A DNA stretch of 64,000 nt from an uncultured archaeon (GTDB taxonomy: Archaea > Thermoproteota > Bathyarchaeia > TCS64), in contig CALIUM010000007.1 in the NCBI GenBank assembly GCA_938048735.1, forward strand, positions 62,001-126,000. Reading direction: 5' to 3'. Below, in pieces: positions 1 to 8,606 of the stretch (positions are counted from its first letter, which is position 1; the number at the start of each line of letters is the position of its first letter). A program made the translations under genes and the position numbers. A model generated the notes under the pieces. It did not search any database. It was given only the letters and a program-made list of their open reading frames with translations, and had not been told where the DNA came from.

Positions 1-174
1 ATGGCTGGTGAGGATGCAGAGGTTCTGATATATGTCCAAGGGGCGCCGAGGTATAAGGCCGAGGTCAGAGCCGAGGATTATAAGAAGGCCGAGGCAATCC
101 TTGAGAAGATAGTCGATTACGCAACCTCCAACTGGGTCGGAAACGAGAAAAGGATATCCTTCACCAGGGGATAG
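1..174 (+). CDS. Translation initiation factor aIF2 subunit alpha, C-terminal end (partial)
   Basis: The first 57 codons read as the last part of archaeal aIF2-alpha, the subunit of the aIF2 heterotrimer that helps deliver initiator Met-tRNA to the small ribosomal subunit. The segment has the pattern seen in the C-terminal alpha-beta domain of the family: a strand around VQGAPRYKAEVRA, then DYKKAEAILEKI. The ATG at base 1 is very unlikely to be the true start, since the family is about 260 residues and the N-terminal S1 domain must lie upstream of the window. The gene directly precedes nop10, the usual archaeal order, which supports the call. It ends in TAG 15 bases before the proposed nop10 start. 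Confidence 0.8.
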   Translation: MAGEDAEVLIYVQGAPRYKAEVRAEDYKKAEAILEKIVDYATSNWVGNEKRISFTRG

Positions 175-189
175 GCGGGAGGGGGTTTC

Positions 190-453
190 CTGGTCTGGCT
201 CCTCAGAAAATGCACACTCTGCAACAGGTATACCCTAAATCAAGAAAGATGTCCGGTATGCGGAGGACCATTGAAGATTCCACATCCAGCAAAGTTCTCG
301 ATGGATGATCGATATCAACACTATAGGATGAAGATGCGCAGGCTGGCTGAATATGAGGCTGGACCTGGGAAAGCCGGAGAGGAGGATAAAAAGTCTCTGA
401 ATGATGGGTCAGATGGGGCATCAATGAATTCGACAAAAAGCTTTATTTCATGA
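190..453 (+). CDS. nop10: Ribosome biogenesis protein Nop10 (box H/ACA RNP), probable CTG start
   Basis: Nop10 is the small zinc-binding subunit of the H/ACA RNP that guides rRNA pseudouridylation with Cbf5, Gar1 and L7Ae. The reading frame gives LLRKCTLCNRYTL, then CPVCGGP and the basic PHPAKFSMDDRYQHYR tail, which is the diagnostic Nop10 pattern; the four cysteines are C8, C11, C20 and C23 counted from base 190. The ORF track starts at 271 and misses the zinc ribbon. No ATG, GTG or TTG exists between the aIF2-alpha stop (same frame) and the ribbon. CTG at 190 sits seven bases after GGAGG, so CTG is the best start. The protein would be 87 residues, longer than the usual 55-60, because of a polar tail that overlaps the next gene's promoter. 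Confidence 0.8.
   Translation: MVWLLRKCTLCNRYTLNQERCPVCGGPLKIPHPAKFSMDDRYQHYRMKMRRLAEYEAGPGKAGEEDKKSLNDGSDGASMNSTKSFIS
436..448 (+). promoter_or_regulatory. TATA-like promoter of the 474 gene
   Basis: AAAAGCTTTATTT contains a TATA-like core centred near 445, 29 bases before the ATG at 474. That spacing fits an archaeal leaderless transcript. The element lies inside the end of the nop10 reading frame, so the downstream gene may have its own promoter. Confidence 0.4.
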
Positions 454-473
454 TAAGCAGCAGTCTAATTAAG

Positions 474-839
474 ATGTCAAGGAGCTATATCAAGATTTAT
501 GGCCCTCCGGTGCTGAGGGCGATAAAGGCCCTGGAGTCCGTGGCTGTGGATATGTCGAAATCCGTAGAGCTCAGATTCAGCAATCGATGCATCCCATACC
601 CCGGGCCCAAGCAAGAGACCTTCGAGTGGCAAAGGTACATTGAAGGGCTGAAGCAGACCTATGTCGAGTGCTACGAGCCGGTGAGGCTTATCAGCGACGC
701 CCATGAATTGCTGGGCGATTACGACTTCTTCTTCGAGTGGAGCGGCAAGCCGAAGATGGATCAGTTAATGGAACTTATAGGGAAGATCGATAACGCTTTA
801 AGAGGTCTAGGATGTCTTTACACCATTACAACAAAATGA
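474..839 (+). CDS. Conserved-looking archaeal protein of unknown function
   Basis: A 121-residue soluble protein that I do not recognise. It begins MSRSYIKIYGPP and continues as an alpha-rich sequence with three cysteines and many aromatic residues (ETFEWQRYIEGLKQTYVE, DYDFFFEWSG). The ORF track starts 24 bases earlier at an ATGA overlap with nop10. I prefer ATG 474 because a TATA-like box lies 29 bases upstream and the SYIKIYGPP strand makes a natural N terminus. Codon use (AGG, GAG, GGC) matches the neighbouring real genes. Position after aIF2-alpha and nop10 hints at a housekeeping role, but that is inference only. Confidence 0.6.
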   Translation: MSRSYIKIYGPPVLRAIKALESVAVDMSKSVELRFSNRCIPYPGPKQETFEWQRYIEGLKQTYVECYEPVRLISDAHELLGDYDFFFEWSGKPKMDQLMELIGKIDNALRGLGCLYTITTK

Positions 840-994
840 ATTTAGTAAAAACCTGCCATCTTTCTTTGAATATATCTTAATTCTAAACAACTAAGAAAAA
901 CTTTCATTTGATTATACCATAATTTTGTCAATTTTCGATGCACAAAGACTTAACTAGTTGAGCTATTCTAATCACTTATTTTGTCTTGTTTTCA

Positions 995-1876
995 TTAATG
1001 AACCATTCCGAATCTGTGCAGCTCCTCCTTGAATACGGATAGAGCTCTCTTCAGAGCCATTTGTCTCTCTACATATTGTTCTCCTGTTAATTCTCCCCTC
1101 CTTAATTCATCTTCTAATTCGACGAGCTGCCTCTCGACCTCATCTATCCTCATCCTCAGTATGTCCGCATATGTGGTGGTCGCCAACTCTGGCCATAGGG
1201 GTTCTAGATCTGCCCTTATGACGCCATCTTGGATCCTTAGGATCCTACCAGCCGCCCTGGCCACGGCCGGGTCGTGGGTAACCATTATCACGGTCTTCCC
1301 GAGTTCTCTATTCGCCCTAGACAGGTAATCCACCACCAATCTGGCCGTTGCTGTGTCGAGCTCCCCGGTGGGTTCGTCGGCTAGGATGAGGGGTGGATCG
1401 TTTGCTAGGGCTGCCGCGATGGCTACCCTCTGCTGTTCACCTCCGCTCAGCTCTCCTGGCTTGTGGTTCCTCCTCTCCCTTAATCCAACTATATCCATGA
1501 GCTCCTCGACCCTCCTCATCCTCTTTGACTTCGGAACCCCAAGGGCGATCATGGGCAGCTCTATGTTCTCCGCGGCGGTCAAGGTCGGGATCAGATTCAT
1601 CGTCTGGAAGATATGGCCTACCATTCTCCTCCGGTACTCCACGAGCTCATCCGGTGCGAGGCTTGTGACCTCGGTGTCGAAGACCTTCACGTATCCCGCG
1701 GTGGCCCTGTCCAGCCCGCCTAGTATGTTGAGGAGGGTGGTCTTGCCTGAGCCCGAGGGGCCTATTATGGCGACCATCTCCCCCTCCTCCACCTTCATAC
1801 TCAACCCCCTGAGGGCTTGTATCTCCAGAGCCCCGATCCTGTATACCTTCACGAGGTCTTTCACTAATATGGTCAT
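995..1876 (-). CDS. ABC transporter ATP-binding protein, MacB/LolD type, with C-terminal extension
   Basis: Nucleotide-binding subunit for the FtsX-like permease encoded just upstream in the same transcript. Walker A GPSGSGKTT is at about residues 39-47, the Q-loop glutamine at 91, signature LSGGEQQRVAIA at 143-154, Walker B LILADEPTGEL at 163-173 and the H-loop histidine at 201. The LSGGEQQR signature with DEPTGELD is typical of the MacB/LolD/FtsE branch, whose members work as mechanotransmission or lipoprotein-type machines. The protein is 293 residues; MacB-type ATPases usually end near 225-240, and the extra 70 or so residues form a charged, probably helical tail (RIDEVERQLVELEDELRR). The tail may contact the permease or regulate assembly; that is inference. 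Confidence 0.9.
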   Translation of the reverse strand: MTILVKDLVKVYRIGALEIQALRGLSMKVEEGEMVAIIGPSGSGKTTLLNILGGLDRATAGYVKVFDTEVTSLAPDELVEYRRRMVGHIFQTMNLIPTLTAAENIELPMIALGVPKSKRMRRVEELMDIVGLRERRNHKPGELSGGEQQRVAIAAALANDPPLILADEPTGELDTATARLVVDYLSRANRELGKTVIMVTHDPAVARAAGRILRIQDGVIRADLEPLWPELATTTYADILRMRIDEVERQLVELEDELRRGELTGEQYVERQMALKRALSVFKEELHRFGMVH

Positions 1877-1897
1877 CTGGTCTACCTCCAGCCTCCA

Positions 1898-4627
1898 TCA
1901 TTCCTCCAGGGTCCAAATGGGATGGAGGGATGCACGCCTCGCCGCGAATATTATGGGTATAACCACCGAGATCAGGATCAACCCTAAGACTGCTGAGAGG
2001 CTGAGCTGAGCTCCCGCCGGAAACACCATACGCCTCCAGATAGAAGCCTGTGATAGGGAGTTGAACATCTCAATCTCTCCTCTGAGTAGTATAATGCCCA
2101 CAGCCGATCCGAGGAGGATAGCTAAAAGGGTGGAGGAGAGATACTCTAAGGCTAGGATGGATGTGAGCTGCCTCATGGAGAATCCTCGAATAGCCATGAC
2201 AACTATCTCCTTCCATCTGCTCCTCAAACCCGTGGAGACCACTAGGGCGACCCCCACCGATGATATGACCGATGCTATGTAAACCCCTATCTCCTCTATC
2301 CTACGGGAGCCTGTGAGGAAGATGTTCGAGGAGGCCTCCCTGAGCTTAAGATCGGCGATGTCAATGCCCTCGATGTTGGGATCCATGGCCATAATAGAGG
2401 AGCTGAACTCCTCCAAGTTGACCCCATCTTTAAGCCTAACTAGGATCCTGACCCGTTTTATATCGGACTCCTCGATTCTGTTTAGGAAGGATAAAGGGAG
2501 GTAGATGGTCGGGTTTTGAACGGTCCATCCCATCGGGGGCCTTTTCCCGAATATGCCTACAATGGTGAGGGAGTGCACCTTTGTCCCAAGCTTTATGAGC
2601 ATCGTGCCATTCTGTCTAACCCGAAGGAGTTCGGCGGCCCCCCTCTCCAGCATCGCGGAGGTCTCAGAGGAGTTTATCCTATCCAGGGCGTCAGCACCCT
2701 CAATCCATCCCTCCTCGATGTAAGCCACATCTCTCCAATTAGGGTCCACAGCCCTTATGGGTATTATACCTATGGCGCTATCCGCCTCGAACCAGGCCTC
2801 GACGGCTGTGCCGAGGGCCCCATCGAGCTTCGCGATCCTCTGTGCAAGTTCCTCAGCCCCCCTCCATGAGAAGAGCCATATGGAGGCATCGGCCCCTACA
2901 GCCATCCTAATCATTCGGGCTATGAAGTCTTCCGAGCTCGCGACGCTCCCCAACATGGATAGATTATAGCTCATTACGATCGCGACTAAGAGGGTTGCGG
3001 AGGCGACCCGCCTTAGATCTCTATGAGCCCTTAGGGTTGATATGGAGGAGATATCACCGAGTATAAGACCCGCTGCCCTTCCGATAAGGTCGTGGAACGT
3101 CTTGGAGAGCTGGATGAGCAGCTTGATTGAGCCGTAGAGGAATAGTATCGGGCCGATGTATGTGAGTATCAGGTCGACCCCCCACCAGGTGGAGTATAGG
3201 AGGAAGATCACAACATTATCCGTTAGAGGGGCGAACATGTCCACATTGAGGCCAAGGATCAGCATGGCTAACTTATATCCCCCCAGAAACAGGGCCGCAA
3301 GGGGCCCCTCCCAAGATATCCTCTCCGAATTCGAGAGGTATGGCCCTCTTAGAGATTCAACGAGGTTCATCTTCATCGCCTTCTGGGCTGGACCGTAGAT
3401 GGATAGGGTGGAGAGGGAGACGCTGAGGAGGAGGGATATGGATACAGTAGCTGGGTATGGTGGGGGAGGTAGACTCAAACCGGGGTTTGGCAACACCGTG
3501 AGGGTTAGGGCCCAGCCCATGAATAGCCCGGATAACCCAGCCATGATGCCCGTCAGGATGGCCTCGAAGACCAGTATCTTGAAGACCTGCCTCCTCCTCA
3601 TCCCCCTTGTGAGGAGGAGGGCCACCTCCCTCCTCCTCATATCCAGGGCTAAATCCGACACGGTCATGCCGAGATACCACGATGCGAAGAAGACCGGCAT
3701 GGCTACGAGGATGGTGCTTATCCTCAGCCCAGAGGAGTTCGCCCTGACGATCTCTAGGAGCTGACCGAGGTAGTTCACCGGTACATACATGTATTGAGCA
3801 CCCGCGCTGTTTACCCCCTCGAATACCCGTTTGACGGAGATCTCAGATGCCTCCATGCTCCATGGATTGATGAGACCCCTTCTGTCAAGGCTTATGATCA
3901 AATCAGCTCTCATCACCCTCGTTGGGAGCCTCCCCTCCGAATAGATGGAGTCTAGGAAAGCTAGCAGGGTCTCCTCGCTTATTATAAGAAGCCTATAGGG
4001 GGGCCTCCTCTCGGGACCCGCCCCCAGCAATACGGAGCGGAGGAGGAGGGGGAATCTCCCCGTGGCCACTGAGAAGAGATCCTCATCTATCCGTACGGCC
4101 CCACCGACGGGCAGGGTGCAGAATCTGGGCTCAAATCCGGCGACTATGCTGTAAGGAAGCCAGGTAGATATCTTGAGGGTGATGTTTTCCCCGATCCTGA
4201 AGTCCGAGGCCTTGACCGAGCCGGCCTCCACATAAGCCTTCCCGGCCTCCAGCCCCTCAACTCCCTTAACCCTCCCCAACAGGCTGGAGTTACTTCTAAC
4301 GGCTATGACGGTGAGAGAAGCCTCAGCATCAGAACCATTGAGCTCTGCCTCAACCCTGATGATGTGATCCACGCTCCTAACCCCCTCTACTCCTCGGATC
4401 CTCATCATGGCCTCGTCGATGGCCAGTTGAGTGAAGTTCCTACCCTCCGCTGTGGAGACTATGTCAAACTCGGAGGCCATGAGAGCCCTATCTAACATCG
4501 CGGCCCCAATCGCATCGGCACCCTGGAGAACCCCTGAGAAAAAAGTGATGGCTAGAACTACGCTCAAGAAGAGGGGGATGAACACGGCCCCGCCCCTAAC
4601 TATCCTCCTCGCGGCGTAGCTGAGCAT
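1898..4627 (-). CDS. ABC transporter permease with two FtsX/MacB-like domains
   Basis: A 909-residue membrane protein that starts with one transmembrane helix (about residues 10-30), followed by a large extracytoplasmic domain of some 270 residues, a helix bundle (SGLRISTILVAMPVFFASWY onward), a second extracytoplasmic domain, and three C-terminal helices. TLLVAIVMSYNLSML and ASVISSVGVALVVSTG mark further membrane segments. Duplication of the FtsX unit in one chain is common in archaeal members, where a single chain can replace a permease dimer. It is 21 bases upstream of the ATPase gene, so the two form one operon. The substrate cannot be told from sequence; candidates are lipids, peptides or cell-surface processing. 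Confidence 0.85.
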   Translation of the reverse strand: MLSYAARRIVRGGAVFIPLFLSVVLAITFFSGVLQGADAIGAAMLDRALMASEFDIVSTAEGRNFTQLAIDEAMMRIRGVEGVRSVDHIIRVEAELNGSDAEASLTVIAVRSNSSLLGRVKGVEGLEAGKAYVEAGSVKASDFRIGENITLKISTWLPYSIVAGFEPRFCTLPVGGAVRIDEDLFSVATGRFPLLLRSVLLGAGPERRPPYRLLIISEETLLAFLDSIYSEGRLPTRVMRADLIISLDRRGLINPWSMEASEISVKRVFEGVNSAGAQYMYVPVNYLGQLLEIVRANSSGLRISTILVAMPVFFASWYLGMTVSDLALDMRRREVALLLTRGMRRRQVFKILVFEAILTGIMAGLSGLFMGWALTLTVLPNPGLSLPPPPYPATVSISLLLSVSLSTLSIYGPAQKAMKMNLVESLRGPYLSNSERISWEGPLAALFLGGYKLAMLILGLNVDMFAPLTDNVVIFLLYSTWWGVDLILTYIGPILFLYGSIKLLIQLSKTFHDLIGRAAGLILGDISSISTLRAHRDLRRVASATLLVAIVMSYNLSMLGSVASSEDFIARMIRMAVGADASIWLFSWRGAEELAQRIAKLDGALGTAVEAWFEADSAIGIIPIRAVDPNWRDVAYIEEGWIEGADALDRINSSETSAMLERGAAELLRVRQNGTMLIKLGTKVHSLTIVGIFGKRPPMGWTVQNPTIYLPLSFLNRIEESDIKRVRILVRLKDGVNLEEFSSSIMAMDPNIEGIDIADLKLREASSNIFLTGSRRIEEIGVYIASVISSVGVALVVSTGLRSRWKEIVVMAIRGFSMRQLTSILALEYLSSTLLAILLGSAVGIILLRGEIEMFNSLSQASIWRRMVFPAGAQLSLSAVLGLILISVVIPIIFAARRASLHPIWTLEE

Positions 4628-4938
4628 ACAGGGTATTGATGGAAAAACTCAATAAAAACATTTAGATGATTAAAGGTTTTCCCTAAAGATAAAAGAATAA
4701 AATTTACGATTTTAGATAATGTTTTTAGGTTATGCTTTTCATCGATATATTCAAATTTTCCTGTAATTAAATAATAAACGGAGTGCGACACAAAATATGT
4801 TAAATAAAGGATAACGGTATAGTTCAATATTAAATATCCCATTTTATTTAACTTCAACTTCATTAAAAACCAAAAATGGAGTTATTCGATAAAAAATTTG
4901 GGTCATCGATTAAACCCGTTCCTAGAGTCGGCTAATAG
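4628..4938. other. AT-rich intergenic region without a convincing gene
   Basis: This stretch between the FtsX permease start and the ATPase K terminus is strongly AT-rich. The 87-residue ORF on the minus strand (4600-4863) is hydrophobic mainly because of base composition and runs into the permease gene. I see no RNA gene. It probably holds the promoter of the ABC operon. Confidence 0.5.
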
Positions 4939-4960
4939 CCCCCTTTTAAGATTAAAGGGG
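4939..4960 (-). terminator. Inverted repeat after ATPase K gene
   Basis: CCCCCTTTTAAGATTAAAGGGG can pair CCCCTTTAA with TTAAAGGGG with one bulged T. It lies about 14 bases beyond the stop codon of the K subunit gene. It could be a 3'-end hairpin or processing site. There is no clean oligo-T tract in the minus direction, so termination is uncertain. Confidence 0.3.
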
Positions 4961-4973
4961 AGGGGTGCAACCG

Positions 4974-5630
4974 TTAACTGACCAGCAGTATCGCCACTAT
5001 CAACCCATAGATGGCCAGCCCCTCACCGAGGGCCACGAAGAGCAGGGACCAGATCGACAGCTCAGGCCTCTGGAGGAGCATCTCCGAGCCTGCCTTCACA
5101 GCCGCCACTATACACAGAGCGGCCGCGAAGGCTGCGCCGATCATGGTCAGGGCCCCCATGAGAGGGCGAAGGGCCTCAACCTCCAACAAACCAATCTCAC
5201 CTCCGAAGATTGTTATGAATAGTATACTTAAAGCAAATACGATGAGAGACACCACTCCTACTGACCTTACGTCGTCGAATGCTCCTTTTATGCTCTTTTC
5301 ATCACCTCCACTTGTAGAGAGCGATGTTGAGAGTAGAAAACCGAGGAAGAGGAGAATTCCCAGGAATAGTGTCATCAGGGAGGATAGTTGTCCCATCATC
5401 ATCATTAGGCCCAGTATAAATCCATAAACAAGTATTAATGAGCCGATGATGTTTAGAGACACACCCCATACAGAGGGTCTACCCCTCTCAACAGCTGCCG
5501 AGGCGTTTATTGTAGCAGCGTGGGTTATACACCAGGCGGCCGCTATGATGCTTGTTGCGAGGGTTATTGCAGCTGATATGAGGTTATCTACGGTCGTCAC
5601 CTCCTTGGGATTGAAGCGTCTCGAAAACAT
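4974..5630 (-). CDS. atpK: V/A-type ATPase rotor subunit K (c subunit), six-helix form
   Basis: Membrane rotor (c-ring) subunit. The last hairpin is canonical: small-residue helix PLMGALTMIGAAFAAAL, polar loop QRPELS, then VALGEGLAIYGLIVAILLV carrying the ion-binding glutamate. The first hairpin matches it (ISAAITLATSIIAAAW, ERGRPSVW, IIGSLILVYGFILGL), but the residue aligned with the glutamate is serine. Between them are two more membrane segments (LFLGILLFLGFLLS and GVVSLIVFALSILFITIFGG) joined by an acidic loop. At 218 residues it is longer than one-hairpin (about 80-100) or two-hairpin (about 150-160) forms. It may be a triple hairpin with one working carboxylate. The gene follows subunit I by 55 bases on the same strand. 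Confidence 0.88.
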   Translation of the reverse strand: MFSRRFNPKEVTTVDNLISAAITLATSIIAAAWCITHAATINASAAVERGRPSVWGVSLNIIGSLILVYGFILGLMMMMGQLSSLMTLFLGILLFLGFLLSTSLSTSGGDEKSIKGAFDDVRSVGVVSLIVFALSILFITIFGGEIGLLEVEALRPLMGALTMIGAAFAAALCIVAAVKAGSEMLLQRPELSIWSLLFVALGEGLAIYGLIVAILLVS

Positions 5631-5685
5631 CTTTAGGCTTCATTTAATGCCTCTCACCTGTTTCCCCTAGAATCGATCTTTAGAC

Positions 5686-7941
5686 CTATATATGTTTTTC
5701 AGATGATTGAACTATCTGGGTCTCGGTCTCCCTCTCGGAGCTTATCTCGAAGGGTCTGAATGGCACCCCCTTCCCTTGGAAGAACTTCCCCATGAACTCG
5801 TAGTAAAGCAGCCTGAGGGATTGAACCGTGCTTGAGACGAACTCGAAGGTCATGGCTATACCATTGGTCATAACCAGACCCCCGGGGCCCATAAAGTGGC
5901 CGAGGGCCTCTGCTGCGATGGCCAGGCTGGCGTGGGCTAGGGCGAAGGCGGCTATTCGTAGGAAGGAGAAGAAGTTGGCGAGGTTCTCCACGAAGGTCAT
6001 GAGGAGGGCGCCGATGCCCTCCCCGACCGCCTCCATACCGAAGTGCTTATGGGTTATCGAGAGGAGTATAGGCTCTATCGCAGAGAGGAGGAGGCCCCCT
6101 ACCATCATGAAGAAGGTCCAGTGAGACAGTAGGGCCATAACATCGCCGATGCGCAGGAACTCTAGCCCTCCCAGGTATAGGCCCACAGTGAAGAGGATTC
6201 CTCCAAGCCCTCTTTCTCCTATGGCTCCCAGGGGCTCACCTTCTTTGATGTGGTTTATGGCTCCTATGGCGAGTCCAAGGCACATCTCCGCTACGGCTAT
6301 TCCAAGAACCATCTTCATCAGCTTGCCTATCTCGTGTATCGGGCTTAGGAGTATAGGCTCTATCTTAATTGGGCCTATCTCAAGATGCTCCATGAGGAAT
6401 ACTGATCCATAGAGGAATCCGAATATCATGGCGGATATCCCCATGGGTATGAATAGGGTTCCTAGCTTCGAGATCATGCCCCTCTTATACTTTCTGGTGA
6501 GGTATAGGCCCATGATCAGGAAGATAGCTCCCTGGCCGATATCTCCGAACATGAGTCCGAACTGGAGGCTGAAGATGAGGATGGTTATGTAGGCTGGATT
6601 GACCTCATGGGGCGATGGCCACCCTCTCAGCGTTGTGAGTGTCCAGGCTGGCTGGAGGAATGATGGCTTTATCTCAGGTGGAGGTGTCGGCACGTTCACG
6701 TCCTCCTCTGGATCTGGGTCTGAGAACTGGACGAATAGTTTCTCCCCTATCTCGGCCTCCACACCGCTTATAACCTTCTCGAACTCCGGTACCTTCTTCT
6801 CCGGAACCCATCCCTGGAGGATAGATATGATCCTCGTCCTGAGCATGGGAACCTTAAACTCTGAAAGTATTTTTAGGAAGTTGTCTAGGGCTGCTATCCT
6901 GCTTAGGGCATGAGCCTGCTCCTCCTTTAGAGCCTCAATCTCTTTAAGGTGTTTGGCCTCGAGCTCCCTCATCCTCTCCTCATACTGCCTCATCAGGCTT
7001 CCGAGCCTCTGTTTGTGTTCGATCTCCAGATTTAGAATCCTCTCGAGATCGGTCTTCGGCTTCTCAGGGGTCTCCTCCTCGGTCTTCCTCTGGCTCTCCT
7101 CTAACTGCCGGAGGGCTTCCCTATATCTCTCTATAACCTCTCTCCTCCTTTCAGGATCCAGGACGAGGAGGACATCACCGGGGCTCATTACCTCGAAGAC
7201 CTCTCTCACATTGAAGACCAAGAAAAGTGCCTCAACCCAGTTTCTGACCTCCTCTGGTCCGAAGATGAAGATTATGCTCTCCTCGGGGGAGATGCTCTCA
7301 GCCCTGTAGTAGACCTCTGGATATCTGCCGATGTACTCCCGAAGCTTTTCGATATCCTCGTTCTTGGCTATTCCGGCTGCGAAGGAGCTCTTGAACTCCT
7401 CGGGCTTCAAAGCCTCTATCAGGCTAAGCCTGCCTCTCAACTCTTGGGATGAGGCGATCATCGATAGCTGGGAGGTCGATAACCTCCTCTCCTCCGCTTC
7501 ATATGTCGACCTTTCCCTCTCCTTCTCAGCCTCGTATCTGGCGTTCTCCTCGCTTATGGCCCTCTGCAGCTCGTTGGCGAGATATTTAACCTCTTCACTC
7601 TGGGAGTCTTTCAACTCCTTGAACTGGGCTATTAGCCTTTCTAGCTCCTTTACAGCATTCTCAACCACCGCACTTGGGGATGTTGCAAACTCCTTTAACT
7701 CCTCTAAAGTGAGCGCGTAGGGTTTTGGGCTGATGCCCACCATCCCTGTGAACTCCTGGTACCGCGAGTGGACCCTCTCATATAGGGTTTTGTAATCATG
7801 TTCGATCTTGACCATCCCTTGAAGGCGATCCATCTCAGCTCCAGCCACCTCCTTGAGCTGTGTAATCCCCGATCTACCGAGCCGCTCCAGAACCAGTATA
7901 TCGTACTCCGGGGGCGTGATTATCGTGACCTTTTTAATCAA
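5686..7941 (-). CDS. atpI: V/A-type ATPase subunit I (a-type stator)
   Basis: The 751-residue stator subunit of the archaeal ATP synthase, which carries the proton or sodium half-channels beside the K ring. The N-terminal 400 residues are cytoplasmic and rich in coiled coil (ELQRAISEENARYEAEKERE and similar). The C-terminal half is membrane-embedded: FGLMFGDIGQGAIFLIMGLY, later FFSFLRIAAFALAHASLA, which holds the conserved arginine of the a-subunit family, and the typical ending QSLRLLYYEFMGKFF with GVPFRPF. It leads the short I-K operon. Archaeal clusters usually continue with E, C, F, A, B and D; those are not in the window, so the complex is encoded in at least two places. Confidence 0.93.
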   Translation of the reverse strand: MIKKVTIITPPEYDILVLERLGRSGITQLKEVAGAEMDRLQGMVKIEHDYKTLYERVHSRYQEFTGMVGISPKPYALTLEELKEFATSPSAVVENAVKELERLIAQFKELKDSQSEEVKYLANELQRAISEENARYEAEKERERSTYEAEERRLSTSQLSMIASSQELRGRLSLIEALKPEEFKSSFAAGIAKNEDIEKLREYIGRYPEVYYRAESISPEESIIFIFGPEEVRNWVEALFLVFNVREVFEVMSPGDVLLVLDPERRREVIERYREALRQLEESQRKTEEETPEKPKTDLERILNLEIEHKQRLGSLMRQYEERMRELEAKHLKEIEALKEEQAHALSRIAALDNFLKILSEFKVPMLRTRIISILQGWVPEKKVPEFEKVISGVEAEIGEKLFVQFSDPDPEEDVNVPTPPPEIKPSFLQPAWTLTTLRGWPSPHEVNPAYITILIFSLQFGLMFGDIGQGAIFLIMGLYLTRKYKRGMISKLGTLFIPMGISAMIFGFLYGSVFLMEHLEIGPIKIEPILLSPIHEIGKLMKMVLGIAVAEMCLGLAIGAINHIKEGEPLGAIGERGLGGILFTVGLYLGGLEFLRIGDVMALLSHWTFFMMVGGLLLSAIEPILLSITHKHFGMEAVGEGIGALLMTFVENLANFFSFLRIAAFALAHASLAIAAEALGHFMGPGGLVMTNGIAMTFEFVSSTVQSLRLLYYEFMGKFFQGKGVPFRPFEISSERETETQIVQSSEKHI

Positions 7942-8141
7942 CTCGCCTCAACAACACAGAGGATTGTCCCATTAAAAGCTTTCGGAGCCCCACCAACGAC
8001 CGTTAATTTTCAGGGGGAGGAGCAAACATAATGTCTCTATTATAGGATGATGTAAACAATCCTGATCCAGTAGTCTGGAAACTAAACGGTGTCCTCTAAC
8101 TTTATAAGAGTTCAGGAATATATGTTTCCCAGGCGGAGTTC

Positions 8142-8606
8142 TTAGCTAAGATTTCCCTCTCCCGGTAACTCCTCTCTTCTAAGGAGGGTTTTGAAAGATG
8201 TTAAGGAGGCTATGGTGACGCCTCTTATGATGTCTCTCTCCGTCACTATGCCCCGCAGGGTATGGTTCTCCATGACCACTAGGCGGCGGATGTTATGCCT
8301 CCTCATCATCCTCATGGCTTCTAGGATCTCCATTTTCCTATGTACAGTTAGCAAAGGGGTAGACATCACCTCCCTCATCTTTGTTATGTTGACATCCCTA
8401 TTTTGAGCCACAACCCTCTCGAGGATATCCCTCTCCGTTACTATACCCACAGGCTTCCCTTGGATGGTTACTATCAGACATCCTATCCTCCTATCCCTCA
8501 TTAGCTGGGCCCCCTCCCTGATGCTGGACTCCCCATCTATGGTTATCACTGGGCTGCTCATTATATCTTCGACCAGTGATGGAAGCCTCTCCAAGGCCTT
8601 AACCAT
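8142..8606 (-). CDS. Two-CBS-domain protein
   Basis: A 154-residue protein made almost entirely of a CBS pair: first VEDIMSSPVITIDGESSIREG to GIVTERDILERVV, second MREVMSTPLLTV to LRGIVTERDIIRGV. CBS pairs bind adenosine nucleotides or related ligands and act as sensors. No catalytic or DNA-binding domain is attached. Its start overlaps the end of the stand-alone RAM-domain gene by eight bases, so the two are translationally coupled, which suggests joint sensing or regulation. What it regulates is not visible. Confidence 0.88.
   Translation of the reverse strand: MVKALERLPSLVEDIMSSPVITIDGESSIREGAQLMRDRRIGCLIVTIQGKPVGIVTERDILERVVAQNRDVNITKMREVMSTPLLTVHRKMEILEAMRMMRRHNIRRLVVMENHTLRGIVTERDIIRGVTIASLTSFKTLLRREELPGEGNLS

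Noticed and set aside
172-453. Read-through of the aIF2-alpha TAG (pyrrolysine) to fuse with Nop10
   Set aside because: Both proteins are complete at this point in other archaea; a Shine-Dalgarno and CTG between them explain the layout better.
1353-2009. 218-residue plus-strand ORF
   Set aside because: Antisense to the ABC ATPase and permease, both with strong motifs; serine- and leucine-rich shadow.
4600-4863. 87-residue hydrophobic ORF on the minus strand
   Set aside because: Lies in very AT-rich DNA, overlaps the FtsX permease start in another frame, and its hydrophobic look follows from base composition.
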